Translations under genes and position numbers: made by a program
In this document: positions 45,765 to 58,321 of the stretch, piece after piece
Layout: each line of letters starts with the position of its first letter
Position numbering within the stretch: position 1 is the first letter of the stretch
Notes under the pieces: model-generated
Told to the model about the DNA's origin: nothing
What the model saw: the letters and a program-made list of their open reading frames with translations, nothing else
Databases searched by the model: none
NCBI RefSeq assembly: GCF_030272615.1
Contig: NC_081414.1
Coordinates: 306,593,164 to 306,657,163, forward strand
Reading direction: 5' to 3'
DNA: 64,000 nucleotides
From: Cryptomeria japonica
Taxonomy: Eukaryota; Streptophyta; Pinopsida; Cupressales; Cupressaceae

Positions 45765-46121
45765 GATGAAAGATAAATACCTGAGAAATAGTTGTTGATG
45801 AAACCCTAAATAACTCTTTCGATCGCTGGTGAAATCGCTAAAGAAGATATCTTATCGCACTAAATCACCTTAGACTCTCTCTTAATTTCTCTTAATCTCT
45901 CTGAATGCAAGGTGATCAAAAATAAAGTGGATTCAACCTTTTACCTTCAAGAAACCCTAATCCGTCATTGATATGAATGAATTCTAATGGAAGATACTGG
46001 ATCTCAATCGAACATCTCCATGCCTTATAAACATTTCCAATGTCTGGAACATCTTTTAGAATCTCTTCCCAGGGCTTAAGCAATATTATCATGAATTTTG
46101 CCTACCCCTAAGGAATCTACC

Positions 46122-47268
46122 TCAATTATCAGATGAGCTTCCTACCGGTGTAGGAGCAACCTCCTCTGTTAGTTGAGTAACCAAAGCATTCCCTTTTGTT
46201 GATTGATTGTCTGACTTCCTGACCCATTTCTTGATATGATCTTGCTGGATTTCATTGACCTTCTCTTTCCCTTTATCATTTGATCCATCATTGTTAACTG
46301 GTGGATTTTTTCTTCTATAGAACTTATCTGTGTCCAATTTTGTTGCATGCATAGCATGTAACATTGTTCTTTTCAATTGCTTTGCTATAACTGGTATAAT
46401 TTCTTGACCTACATTGATTAGCCATATGCCCAAATTTTCCACATGCATAACATTTAACATTCATTCTGCAATCTTTTGTCTTATGGCCATACTTATTACA
46501 TTTAGAACATTGATCAGGAGTAGAATTATAGTTCTGATTTGCTCTATTTCTACATTTCCTAGCCATGTGACCAAATTTATTACAAACAAAACATCTACCA
46601 TTAAATTTGTAAGCATTAAGATACCTTACCGGTGCCTTCTGGTTTGGATCTTAATTTGTAGTACTAGAGCATTGACCTTGTTCAATTCCAAGTCCACTAG
46701 AATCTCCATTCTGTCTTTGACTTTTCAATAATTCATCAAGTTGTGCTGAACTAACCTTGAATTTTTCCTTGTACTCACTTACAATAGTCAGATCATCTCT
46801 CAAAATTATCATTTTTCTTTCAAGTTCTTGTTCATTGCTTTGAAATTGTACTCAATCAGTTCTCACCATATCATTTTCATGAGCCAACCAGATGCATTCT
46901 TCAAATCTATCTTTCAAAGATCTCCCAAGGTTTTCTTCATTCATCTTGCAGTCTTCAATCTCCTTTGAAATCCTCATATTTAGGGCTTGCATTTCACTCC
47001 TCATGACCATATTCTTCTGATTCAGGTTCTGACATCTTTCATTAAGGCCATATTTCTTATCATTATCCTGATTTTGCAGAAGTTCCTTCCTCCTATCTTG
47101 AACAGATGACAGGCTCTCTTGTAGGATAAGAATGAATTCCTTGGAAGAATTCAATTCATCTTGTAACTTCAAGTTCTTCATCCTTTCAGCATCGTAATCT
47201 TCAAGTGCTACCTCAAGTTGCTTCTCCAAACTCATATCCATGGATTTTGGATTCAGGATCTCCCTCAA
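46122..47268 (-). pseudogene. L4 gag with coiled coil and zinc knuckles
   Basis: Coiled coil of 138 residues from 47268 to 46852, then after stops the knuckle region: CSKCNKYGHKTKDC, CYACGKFGHMANQC and CYACNKIGH (46566 to about 46324). A frameshift follows into a polar tail ending near 46122. Arrangement as in L1 and L2 but more diverged. Likely RNA-binding particle protein of the non-autonomous element. Confidence 0.8.
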
Positions 47269-47295
47269 GCTACTAGACTTCCTCTAAGGCACAAG

Positions 47296-47309
47296 GCTCT
47301 GATACCAAT
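47296..47309 (-). other. L4 primer-binding site
   Basis: Minus-strand ATTGGTATCAGAGC, an exact match to the plant initiator-Met tRNA complement, beside the LTR at 47310. Confidence 0.9.
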
Positions 47310-48200
47310 TATTGGAATCCAAGAACACTGAGGGAGGGGAGTGAATCGGTGTTCTACCAGAATGTTCAATTTTAACCTTATTATAACATGCATTCACCAA
47401 CCAGTAAACTGGTACATATAAGATTGAAAGAAGTAAAGAAATCAATAAGCCAATCAGACAAATGAATATCATAACATAGAGAATTATACATGGAAAACCT
47501 CAAAGAGGAAAAACCATGCTGGGATTTGTGACTCACAATATCAATCCACTGGCCATATGAAAAGATATTACATGATATGGGGTCCTGCACTTGCAGAAAG
47601 GCTTACAGCCTAGAGCATGTTGCTTATCACAAAAGAGTCTCACTGACTACAGTCACTTTGAATAAGAAAACATTAAACTGAACTCATTTAATGCATCTAC
47701 TATGTCTGATTGAGTTCCGGTTCAAGCTCTTTTTGTTTCTATTTTGAAACCCTAAACCCTTACTAGAATAACCTCTTACATAATCAACATTCCTTGCATT
47801 ACAAATATCACTCCCATATCTCTCATCTCACATCATATCACAAAATGATCTAATCAACTGACCTATATACCCTTACAATCCTTCATGCCTCATGTCGGCT
47901 TATATAGATAACTACAAAATGAATATACATGTTGGCTCATTACATATATACATAAATATCAAAATCAATTAGTGATTGTTGGATCTGCCAAATGATGTTG
48001 CCCTCTAATACCTGTAACCTATTGTAAGTCATGTCGGCCTGCAATGTCAGTACCCAAAGAATCCTTCCTACCGATGAAGATACATGTTGGTGTCGGTGAA
48101 GTGTCTGTTGGTGAACAACCAAACCAAGGAATGAAAGCCAGAACATGTTACCATCAATGATAACATATGAAACCAATCAAATGAGTGTCAATTGCCAACA
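47310..48200 (-). mobile_element. L4 5' LTR (diverged family A)
   Basis: 891 bp between the primer site and a terminal TTGCCAACA. The inner tip reads TA (expected TG). It contains GGAAAACC...GGAAAAACCATGCTGGGATT near 47491-47525, the conserved LTR core. ATATT follows on the right; a matching left duplication cannot be seen because L4 is truncated. Confidence 0.75.
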
Positions 48201-48971
48201 ATATTGTGATATTTTTTGGTTCCCTCTTTCTCCTAGAGTGGACCGACCTTAGTATTTTAGGTTTAGGTGGCTTATTTTCTGTAATATTTCTTATTAATTT
48301 TTGGTCGATCCTCAATTAGGTTTTCAATATTGTATCTCATATTTAAGATGTGTGGATGGATGATTTTTTTGTGGATGAGAAGTGAATTGTGTTAGAAGTG
48401 TATTTGAATGATTTGCAAGCAAATTTGAGTTTTTGGTGATGCGAAATCAGTTTGAGAAGATCTTTGAAGGTGATATTTTCTAGAAGATAGTGTGTTATGA
48501 TAGTGGATAATATTAGAGATAATTTCCATGATGTTAGTTACTTGATTTAGTTACTCGAGGAAAATTTCATGATCAATAGAATCCTTTTCAATTACAATTC
48601 AACTATTTCATTCATTGCTAATTGATAATAACTACTTTGAAAATAGTCTATATCTTGTCCAGAAGAAGTATTCTTTAGTTGTTCAAGTCCTCTTTTGTAT
48701 CTTGTCTAAGGTTTTGCACATAGTTTTTCAAGTCCTTCAAGTGTTGGCGCTCCTTGGTTGTATTCTTAAAATGTTGTAAACATTGTTATTCATATTGTGA
48801 GTTTTATTCTCATTTTGGTTTTTCCTTGTTTGGGTTTTCCACGAAAATTGTGTGTTCATGTGTTAATGCTTCATGTTGATGGTTAATGTGCTATTTTTAA
48901 GTTGATTCATAATTATTTTCTAAAGTTTCAGACTATTTCATCTCCCTCTTAGTCATGTTAAGTTTTCAACA
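48201..48971 (+). mobile_element. K 5' LTR (right part)
   Basis: Ends TTTTCAACA at 48971 directly before a primer site. It contains GGTTTTTCCTTGTTTGGGTTTTCC near 48818, the conserved core of copia LTRs in this window. The left boundary is not identifiable; L4 probably inserted within or beside it. Confidence 0.65.
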
Positions 48972-48985
48972 ATTGGTATTAGAGC
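48972..48985 (+). other. K primer-binding site
   Basis: ATTGGTATTAGAGC, the initiator-Met tRNA complement with one C-to-T change, just after the LTR end. Confidence 0.85.
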
Positions 48986-49031
48986 AAGGTTCCTCTTTGA
49001 AAAGCTTATTCGCTTGAGGTAGATCTAAAGA

Positions 49032-50110
49032 TGGCACAAGACCTTCATGTTAAAGCTTTGATGTTTGATGGAAAAAAATTTAATTATTGGAAGGAAATAA
49101 TGTAATCTTACTTGGAAGTCTTGTATAATGGAATTTGGGAGATTGTTCAAATAGGTTATCAACACCTTTTGAATGGATCATCAACTCTGAATGTAATTAA
49201 GGCTTAGGATAAATATGCAAAAGCTACAAAAATTCTTATCACCTATCTTATTGATGGAATTTTTGGCAAGGTTAAAGGAATGAAAGAACCTAAGTAAATT
49301 TGGAATAAGTTTTGTTATGCATATGAAGGTGATTTGAAGACTCAGCAAGCAATACTTTTGAACCTAAACAAAAAATTTGAAGGTTTTAGAATGGTTGATG
49401 ATGTAAGTGCTGAGAAATACATACATAGAGTAAATGATATAGCATAAGCTATCTGAGCTATTTGTGGAAAGATAGAAGAAATTGATGTCATTAGAAAGAT
49501 CTTGTTTACATTGAAAAAACCCTACAAACCAAAGAAGTGTGTTATTGAATAATTTCATGATCAAGACAACTACACAATTGATCAGCTTATCGGTACATTG
49601 TCTACCTATGAAATTGGAGAGATGGAAGATATAAAATCCTATTGAAGAGAAGTTGCATTCAAAATTTAAAGGATGTTAGGAGGTGAATTGTAAACAAGTG
49701 AGAACTTGGATGAGATTGAAGAAAACTTTGTGAGAAGACTGAAGAGAGGAACTAGAAAGTAAAAAGGTAAGTTGCCCTTGAAATGCTTTAACTATGGAAG
49801 AATTGGTCATTATGCTTCTAAATGTATATACAAAGAAGATTATAGAAAATCTAATGATGATGAAAAGAAAAATAAATATAGAAGAAATGATTATTAGAAA
49901 AGAATAAATGATAGAGATAAAGGGAAAAAGAGTTTTTTTTCTATGGAGGCACACTCATTTGAAGAAGAAGATGTTGAAGACTAAAATGAAGAATCTTTAT
50001 TTATGGCTATAGAGGAGTAGTATCAGGAAAGATTTGGAAGACCAAAAGAGAAGACTGCACTGCATTCTAAAATTGAACCAAGATCATGGACTATTGATTC
50101 TGGATGCTTG
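49032..50110 (+). pseudogene. Copia K gag and protease, heavily decayed
   Basis: Begins MAQDLHVKALMFDGKKFNYWKE (near 49032) and keeps one recognisable frame with many stops: FCYAYEGDLKTQQA, KRGTRK then KGKLPLKCFNYGRIGHYASKC (zinc knuckle with the second Cys changed to Tyr), and the protease site WTIDSGCLNHM near 50090-50120. Most stops are TAA or TAG at expected Gln or Trp codons. This is the most degraded copia element in the window, consistent with it hosting younger insertions. Confidence 0.82.
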
Positions 50111-51321
50111 AATCACATGATAAAAAAAAAAGATAAATTTATAAATCTAAAGAAGAATGATTATGGATCAATGAAATTTGTAGGAGAGGAAATTGCACTG
50201 ATCTATGGAATAGGAAGTATATAAATTGATGGTTAGAATAAAAATAATGTTGTTTATTATATAAAAGGTTTGAGACATAGTTTGTTGAGTGTTAGTCAGA
50301 TGTGCAATAGAGATTATGAAGTTGTGTTCATAGAAATTGGATGTATGATTATAAAAGGTAGAACCGGTAAGTTGGTAGTAGAAGGAATAAAAAAGATATA
50401 AGTGGAAACAGATGTTATCTTAGTCAAAGTAATTAATGTTGGTTATGTTATAAGAGGATGGGACATGTTAAATTTGATAACATGATAAAGATCAATCACT
50501 TTAAGGCAATAAGAGATTTACCAAGGATTATCAAGCCTATTGACACTGTGTGCAGGGAATGTTAGTTAGGGAAGGAAACAAGGAATATTTTACATCATAT
50601 ACATTAGAGATAATTCATACAGACTTGTGTGGCCCTAGAAGGACAAGTAGAATTAATGGTGAAAGGTATTTTATGTTACTCATTGATGATTATTCTATAA
50701 TGACATGGGTTACATTTATGAGAAAAAAATTTGAATATTTTAAAAGATTTAGACTTTTCAAGTCAATATTAGAGAATCAAGTTGATTCTAGGATCATGTT
50801 TTTGAGATATTATAGAGGTGGATAATTTACTTCAAATGAATTTGACATTTTTTGTGAGAAATATGATATTAGGAGACATCTTTTTGCTCAAAGAACTCCT
50901 CAATAGAATGGTGTGGTAGAAAGGTAGAATATATCTATTATTGAGATTGCTAGAACTATGATAAAATATGCTAATATGGTTAATGTGTATTGGAAAGAAG
51001 TTGTGCATAATGTATTTTACATTCTTAACAAGGTTTAGTTAAGGATAAATCACACAAAGACACCTTATGTGTTGTGGTATGGAAGACCACCTACTTTTAG
51101 AATCTTTAAGTACTATATTAGAAGAGATGAGAATGACCTTAGAAATTTTTATACCAAAGATGATGAAGGAATATTATTGGGATATGCTATGGACAACAAG
51201 GCTTACCAGTGTTACAATAAAAGATGAAAAAAGATAGTGGAAGATAAAAATGTGAAACTATGTGAAGTATGGGATTAGACTACCCCTGAACTTATTCAGT
51301 AGACTAAATTTGAGATCATTT
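50111..51321 (+). pseudogene. Copia K integrase region
   Basis: Phrases in order: YIKGLRHSLLSVSQMC, IIHTDLCGP (first catalytic Asp), MLLIDDYSIMTWVTF, LRYYRGG-FTSNEF (second Asp lost), RTPQ-stop-NGVVER (TAG at 50904; Glu in VVER), TMIKYANM, TPYVLWYGRPPTFRIFKY and DEGILLGYAMDNKAYQCYN. Element M interrupts it at 51321 after KFEII. It resumes at 60205. Confidence 0.82.
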
Positions 51322-52947
51322 TGTTGGAATTGAGTTGTCATTGATGTCAACCGATATTGCAGGCTACTAGTAGGGTATGTCAACCCAATATGAAGAATAT
51401 TGAACTGGCATAAGGAAGATTAACATGAAGGCTGTCAGTGAAATCACTGATAAGAGGTGATATGAAGTTGTGTGTTGGCATGACAAACTATAACTGGTAT
51501 AAAGGTTGGTTGTTTGTTTTAGATAATGTTTGAGATAAAGAGGTAGAGTAACAAAGAGATCACAAACCACCGAAGGTGAAGTTGTGCTACCGATGTAGTG
51601 TATACTATCGGTTAGCAACAAGAGGTCTCACCAATAAGGGCTTGCATCGGTATGAGTTTGTTGAATGTTCAAGTTTAAGCCGACATTGTGCCAGTGAGCT
51701 GAGGTGGTGAGCATGCAGAGGTTGGTGAAGTTTCTATCGACATGATTGTTGGAGCAGTTAGTCGATATTAAATGAAACAACCATAAATCACAGGTTGATA
51801 ATAGATTGATGTGGCTCAAGGAAGAATGAATGATAGAGAAAGATCAGGGAGTTGTTGGCACCTGGAGCGAAGCTAGGAAATCAGATTGCAAGAGGACCTC
51901 GAGAAGGAAATAGCTAGGTCATAAATGAGTTGACAGATTTCAAGGCCAAAAATCATGGTTAGGTTTGCTATTTTTGGCAAACATACTTTGGATAGATGGA
52001 AAATGCATGATTTCTTATTCCTCCAATGCAGGTGTGCGATCCAAGGTGGATCAGATCAGATTGGATGCAGATTTGGTCTAGAGAAGGAAACTCTAGCCAC
52101 CCTCTGTTTGAATTGGTTTTTGGCGGGAAAACTTTAGTTTAAATATGATGACCTAAGATAGATAGTGTTGCTACTGAAGAGTGAAATTGTTGTCTAAACG
52201 CTAAAGAGAAAAACACTTGAAGTTGTACCAATAAGGAGAAGAAGGGTAAACCGGTGTAAGGAACAAACCGGCAAAGTGAGCATATAATGTAGAGGTGACA
52301 AACTGAAAGAAGTAGTACCTAATAGAGAGAAACCAAGTGTGATTTGAATTCAGCATAACAAAGGGAGAGAAGATTAAGGAGAGTTAGAACTAACAGGAAG
52401 GATAAGTTGTAGTGTGTGTTGAGTTGATACAAACTGGTAAGATAGAAACTGGCAGTGCAAAGCTTTGAAATGTTGCAAAACTTTATTTGCAGCAAGGATC
52501 TCATTTGTATATCTGAATTTTTCTTATTGTTTACACTAAGTAGGTGCTCAATGCAGGGGTTGTAGCTCCTTTAGGTTGTATCCTATAAATTATGTAGGGG
52601 TTGGTGCTCATAAATCAAGGGTTCATGCTCCTTGGGTTGGTACCCTAAAATTTATAATCAAATCTTTTCATTGTGAGGTTGGATTGGAGCAAAAGATCTC
52701 CAATAGCTATTCTCACCAAGGTTTTTCCCACATTGGGTTTTCCTCGTACATCTAGTGTTGCGTGTTGCATATCCATGTGTGTATTGTATTTATCCTTTAG
52801 ATATTTCTCCTACACACCTTGTTTGCATTGCTTTGGTAATCGATTTGCATTTTATTTGTTTCATATTGAATCGGTATAGCTCTAATTAAGTGAAAATTAT
52901 TTAAATAACTGATTCACTCCCCTCTCACTGATCCATTGTGTCCAACA
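51322..52947 (+). mobile_element. M 5' LTR
   Basis: 1626 bp from TGTTGGAATTGAG to GTGTCCAACA. It carries GGTTTTTCCCACATTGGGTTTTCC near 52720-52743 and the C-rich CACTCCCCTCTCACTG block near its end. Confidence 0.9.
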
Positions 52948-52961
52948 ATTGGTATTAGAGC
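52948..52961 (+). other. M primer-binding site
   Basis: ATTGGTATTAGAGC follows the LTR directly; initiator-Met tRNA type. Confidence 0.9.
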
Positions 52962-53021
52962 CTAGGTACCCTTTTTGTGAAAGCATTCTCTAGCTTGGAT
53001 AGATCCTGTCAAGTATTCACA

Positions 53022-53860
53022 ATGGCAAGAAATGAGAATAAATGAATCGGCCTCCTCAAAATCCCCTATGTTTGATGGTTTCAACTATGCCTTTTGGAGT
53101 AGAAGAATGGAAACTTATTTTTCCTCTCTAGGTTGTGATGTATGGATGTTGGTTGTGAATGGGTATACTGTCCCTAATAATCCTCCTACCGATCCAGATG
53201 CTAAGAAGGAATATGAGAACAATGCTAAGGCAAAGAAAGCATTTCTTAGTGGGCTATCTAATAATGAGTTTGTTAAGGTCATGTACTGCTCATCTGCCAA
53301 AGCAACTTGGGATAAGTTGCAGAAAATATTTGAAGGTGATACTAAAGTCAAGGAATCCAAGTTACAGACATTGAGAGAACATCTTGAGGGTTTGAAGATG
53401 AGAGATGAAGACAATATTGTTGACTATCTCCAAAGGATTGATGAAATTGTAAACATCATTAGAGGGCTTGGAGAAGAAATAAAAGATGAGGTGGTAGTGA
53501 AGAAAGTACTTAGATCCCTTAAACCTAAGTATGACACAAAGGTTTTTGCAATAGAAGAAGCAAAAGATCTGAAATTATTTACAATGGATGAGTTCTATGG
53601 TTCCCTAACTACTTATGAAATGAGGATTGTCGGTACTGAGGCTATGAAGAAAGAAGCTACATTCAAAACATTAAGAAAAGGAAAATATGAGTCTAATATT
53701 GATGGAACCAATGAAGACTTTGATGATAACATGGAAAACTTTGTCAAGAGAGTCAAGATGGGTTCAAGCAAATAAAAAGGCAAGTTGCCCCTGAAATGTT
53801 TCAACTGTAGAAAGATTGGACATTTCGCTGCCAAATATCCCTATGGTGATAAGAAGGAAG
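53022..53860 (+). pseudogene. M gag N-terminal domain and first zinc knuckle
   Basis: An ATG at 53022 (MARNEN) leads into a stop after six residues; the main frame from 53032 is open for 247 codons. It shows copia gag (UBN2-like) features: PMFDGFNYAFWSRRMETYF, ATWDKLQKIFEGD, VVVKKVLRSLKPKYD. After a TAA near 53773 the same frame gives KGKLPLKCFNCRKIGH..YPYG, a CCHC knuckle whose final Cys is Tyr. An early 1-nt frameshift separates start codon and body. Structural protein of the particle. Confidence 0.85.
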
Positions 53861-53908
53861 ATGATAAATTAAGTGGTAGTAGATCATATGGTATGGACAT
53901 GAAGAAGA

Positions 53909-54934
53909 ATGTCTATCGGTATGGTAGAAGAGGCAACCAGAAGCAACACAAACTTTACACATGAAAATGATACCACTGATGAGGAGAGTGTCTCAGATGA
54001 TTGTTGCAATGAAGATGAAGTCAGTGCAACCCTTTTCATGGCCCAAGAGGTACTGGTACCTAAAGAAGGAGAAGGGGAAGAGAAAGAAGGAGAAGTGGAT
54101 CTTGAAGAAAATCTAATATGTGCCTTGGAAGAGCTGAAGAAAACAAGAAGAGATCTGAAGAGGGTGAAAAAGGCTACAACAAAAGAACAAGAGATGTTGG
54201 AAAAATCTCTTGAAGAGTCTAAGAAAACTATTGCAGATCTAAAACTTCAATTGGAAGAAGCCAAGAGGATCTGTGAAGTTGCTAGCATTGGTTTGAGTAA
54301 AAAGGAGAAGGAGCATCAGAACCTAGAAGAAGAAATTATCAAACTCTGAAAGGAATTAGATAAAAGCAAGGAAGAAATGAAAGTGAGAAGAAAATATGAA
54401 GGCAACACTGAAGCTTTAGACAAGATGTTGAGAAAACAAAAGCAATCTAAGGATACCGATGGCTTAGGATTTGAAGAGGGTCAAAGTTCAAATAGAAAAG
54501 ACACATCTAGTAAGGAGATATTGTTTACTTCTTCAAATGAAAGTGAAGAGAAGAAGACATTCATAGTAAGAAAAGATACCAGTAAGAAGACATATGCAGA
54601 TGTTGTTAAGAATCGTCATACAAACTGGTATGCACAATCAATAAACCAGAGACCATACTCAATGCACCAACATGTAGATCAAAGGAGAAATGCAAGAACT
54701 GATCAAGAAGGATTCACTAGAGTTAGTTGCATGAAAGGAATACTCCCGACGAGGCAGTCATTTGCAAGACCAACACAATCTAACCGGTATGTTCCAAAAT
54801 TTCATTGTTATTGTCACCAGTGTAATAAGTTCGGTCATAGAATGGTAGACTATAGGAAAATGAATATAAACCCCAGTTTCGAGAGTAGAAACTCATTTGC
54901 AGCATTACAAGGTAAAACTGTCACTTTTTTATAA
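53909..54934 (+). pseudogene. M gag coiled coil and second knuckle region
   Basis: Acidic segment (DTTDEESVSDD), then about 100 residues of Lys/Glu-rich coiled coil (KKTRRDLKRVKKAT onward) to a TGA at 54347. The same frame resumes with KELDKSKEEMKV, the GLGFEEGQSS linker and a basic region, then CHQCNKFGHRMVDY, a knuckle lacking its last Cys. Similar coiled-coil-plus-knuckle gags occur in L1, L2 and L4, linking those non-autonomous elements to this copia type. Confidence 0.82.
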
Positions 54935-55487
54935 TTGCAATAAGTTTGTTCATAGGAGTTATGATTGTAGGAGAAGTGTGCAGATGTCTTACAAGAATAC
55001 TTTGGATACATCTTTCAATGCAAATGTAAAATGTTACAAGTGTCAAAATTTTGGTCACATAGCAAGGTATTGTAATATGAGAACTAGTGAGAAAAAGAAA
55101 ATAGTATCGGATCAAAAGATAGAGACTAAACTGGAACATGAGATGACAGAAGAGGAGAATAAAGAAGAGAAACAAGTTTGGATAGAGAAGGAGAAGAATA
55201 AGATAGTGTCAATCTTGATTGTGCAGACTGCTCTACATGCTGAAAGGAAGAATTTATGGGTAGTTGATAGTGGTTGCTCAAATCACATGATCGGAGACAA
55301 GAAAAAGTTTATCAAGCTTGATGATTGGAATGGTGTTTCTGTCCATTTTGGTGACAAATCCTCCATCAAGATTAAAGGTCATGGTACATTAAATATTGAT
55401 GGCAAGCTTAAGGCTCATGATGTGTACTACATGGAAGGACTGAAGCATAATTTGCTGAGTGTTAGCCAGATGTGTGACAAAGGGTAA
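54897..55487 (+). pseudogene. M zinc knuckles and protease
   Basis: A different frame from the preceding segment, so a frameshift lies near 54900. It shows CNKFVHRSYDC and CYKCQNFGHIARYC, then a charged linker, then the aspartic protease active site WVVDSGCSNHM (about 55258-55290) and the copia phrase MEGLKHNLLSVSQMC. It ends at TAA 55485 in what should be the pre-integrase region. Confidence 0.88.
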
Positions 55488-56618
55488 AAGTTCACATTTG
55501 ACTCTACCGGTTGTCAGATAAGAAAGAATAGTACCGGGTAGGTTGTGGTAGAAGGAAAGAGAATAGATGGTAATGTCTACAATTTGAAGCAATGCTATGA
55601 GTCACAATGCATGATGGGATAGGTTGATGAATGTTGGTTGTGGCATTGAAGATTACGTCATGTGATCTTTGACAATCTGGTGAAGATAAGCAAGAACCAG
55701 TATGTAAGAAACATTCCACAACTAACAAAACCAGAAAGTACTTTTTGTGATGAATGTATCAGAGGCAAGCAAATTAAAGTTGAAAAACAAAAGAGTACAA
55801 TACCTCAAGACCTCTAGAATTAGTGCATACAGATTTGTGTGGGCCATCAAGGAAAAGGGCTCCGATCGGTGAGAGATACTTCATGTTGTTCATTGATGAC
55901 TACTCAAGGATGACTTGGGTGATGTTTTCGCATGAAAAAATCATAGGCATTTGAAAGATTCAAGATTTTTAGAAGGATGGTTGACAATGATAGTTGACAT
56001 TGGTTAAAGTGTTTAAGATCAGACCGTGGTGGAGAATATTCTTCAAACGAGTTTATTGACTACTGTGAGAAACATGGAATCTAGAGACAATATTTAGCAA
56101 CAAGAACACCACAATAGAATGGTGTGGTAGAAAGGAAGAATAGGATAGTAAAGGAAATGGCTAGAACAATTTTAAATGAGGCCAACATACCGGATACATA
56201 CTAGAAGGAAGCAATTCATACTATTGTCTATACATTAAACTGGGTACAACTAAGAGTAAATAGTAGAATGACTCCCTATGAGTTATGGTACAATTGGAAA
56301 CCATCACTCAAGCATTTTAGAGTGTTTGGAAGTAAGTGTTTCATCAAGAGAGATGCAGATGGATTAGGAAGTTTTGATTCTAGAAGTGATGAAGGAATCT
56401 TCTTGGGTTACTCAACCAAGAGAAAATCCTACAAATGCTACAACAAGAATTTGAGAAAAATGGTTGATAGTATAAATGTGAGAATAGACGAAGACCTACA
56501 CAAGAAAGAATCTGCATCAACACCCTATATTGATGTTTTAGATGATGAGCATGAAGACCAATCTAAAAATGGACCAGTAGAGGAAGCACCAAGCAAGAAC
56601 TCCAACCGGTATGTGTAG
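55488..56618 (+). pseudogene. M integrase
   Basis: Pre-integrase WLWH..RLRHVIFDN and CDECIRGK, then core phrases VHTDLCGP, FIDDYSRMTWV-like, LRSDRGGEYSSNEF (catalytic Asp) and PQ-stop-NGVVERKNR (TAG at 56115; catalytic Glu). The open C-terminal stretch 56268-56618 has TPYELWYNWKPSLKHFRVFG and DEGIFLGYSTKRK. Several stops and two or more frame changes between 55600 and 56000. Confidence 0.88.
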
Positions 56619-56717
56619 AAGAACCATATGGAAGAAAATATCATAGGAGATAAAAATGAAGGTGTGTAAACTAGAAGAAGACTAGCCCGGAATGATGAGC
56701 AGGTAAATTTTTGCCTC

Positions 56718-57740
56718 GTGAAAAAACTTGAACCCAAATATTTTGATGAAGCTAGCAAAAGTGAGAAATGGGTAGATGCCATTGATGAAGAGTTGACACA
56801 AATTGAGAAGAATCAAACATGGGAACTTGTTCCTAGACTGACAGACAAGAATGTCATAGGTACCAATTGGGTATATCGAAATAAGATGAATGAAGAAGGA
56901 AAGATAATCCGGTATAAATCAAGGTTAGTTTGCAAAGGGTATGCTCAAGTGGAAGGTATTGACTTCAAATAAACCTTTCCACTAGTTTCTAGGTTAGAGG
57001 TAATAAGAATGGTTTTAGCTTTCTCTACCTACAAAGGTTACAAGGTCTACCAAATGGACGTCAAATCTGCCTTTTTGAATGGTAACCTTGAAGAAGAGGT
57101 ATATATGGAACAACCAGAGGGTTATCTTTTACATGATGATGAGAGTTTTGTATGTCGGTTGAAGAAAGCCTTGTATGGTTTGAAGCAGGCTCCCAGAGTA
57201 TGGTATTCCCAATTGGATAAATACTTGAAGGATCAAGGATTCCACAAAGAGAATGCAGACAGTAACTTGTATGTCAATGTAAATGGAGATCACATGATTA
57301 TAGTTGTTGTATATGTGGATGATATTATCTTTGGTGGAGATAAGGACATAATGTACAAAGAATTTGCAGATCTAATGAAGACAAAATTTGAGATGTCCAT
57401 GGTGGGTGAGTTGTCCTATTTTCTTGGTTTGTAGATCTCACAACAGGAGAAAGGAATTTTCATCTCCCAAACCAAGTATGTGAAAGACATTCTAAATAAA
57501 TTTCAAATGGAGGATAGTAAACTGGTAAGTACTCCCATGGTTACTAGTTGTAAGCTGAGCAAACTAGATGAGTCACCGAAAGTTGAGCAAACACTGTATA
57601 GGTCTATGATTGGTAGTCTATTATATTTAACAACATCTAGATCAGATATTGTACAAGTTGTTTGCATGGTAGAAAGATTCCAAGCTACTCCTAAAAAATC
57701 TCACCTAAATGTAGTTAGAAGAATCTTCAAGTATCTGTAA
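56718..57740 (+). pseudogene. M reverse transcriptase
   Basis: RVT_2-type copia polymerase: [66 protein letters not shown] and the catalytic box [11 protein letters not shown] near 57307-57340. Stops at about 56970 (TAA), 57432 (TAG after FFLGL) and 57738. Residues are well conserved between stops, so M is younger than K. Confidence 0.92.
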
Positions 57741-58321
57741 GGATCTATCAGTTATGGCCTATGGTATCCAAAGAAAGGAAAGTACTCTTTACAGGCTTAT
57801 ATTGATGTAGATTGGGTAGGATGTATTGATGATGTGGTGCTTTATACTTAGGAGATCGGTTAGTATCATGGAACAATAAGAAGCAAGACTCAGTGTCCTT
57901 ATCCTCTGCTAAGGCCGAATATATAGCTGCTACGACATATTGTTCACAAGTGCGATGGATGAAGCAGACATTGAAGGACATACAGGTGGAGATATTCGAT
58001 CCTATTCCAATCCAATGTGATAACTCAAGTGCAATCAACATCTCCAAGAATCTAGTAATGCACTCAAGAACAAAACACATTACAATCAAGTATCACTTCT
58101 TGAGGGAGAAGGTAGCAGACATGGAGGTCATAGTTGAATATGGTCCAACTAGTGAGAAGATTGCTGACATATTTACCAAGCCACTTTCTTTGGGTCCATT
58201 TGAGTACTTGAGACAAAAGATGAGAGTTGTCCCACCATTTGACAACACTCAAATGAGTAGGAGGATGTGTGATTTAGGGGGAGTCAATAATTGTTACTAT
58301 CTTATGACTCTTGAATCATGA
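57741..58321 (+). pseudogene. M RNase H domain
   Basis: After a frameshift near 57840 the frame 57893-58321 carries SLSSAKAEYIAATTY (copia RNase H Glu region), IQCDNSSAINISKN (Asp), HITIKYHFLREKVAD and IADIFTKPLS. It ends at TGA 58319 close to the first polypurine-like tract. Confidence 0.9.

Noticed and set aside
49676-49954. Minus-strand hydrophobic open frame of 92 codons
   Set aside because: It is antisense to the K gag region and its hydrophobicity reflects complemented Lys/Glu codons, not a membrane protein.
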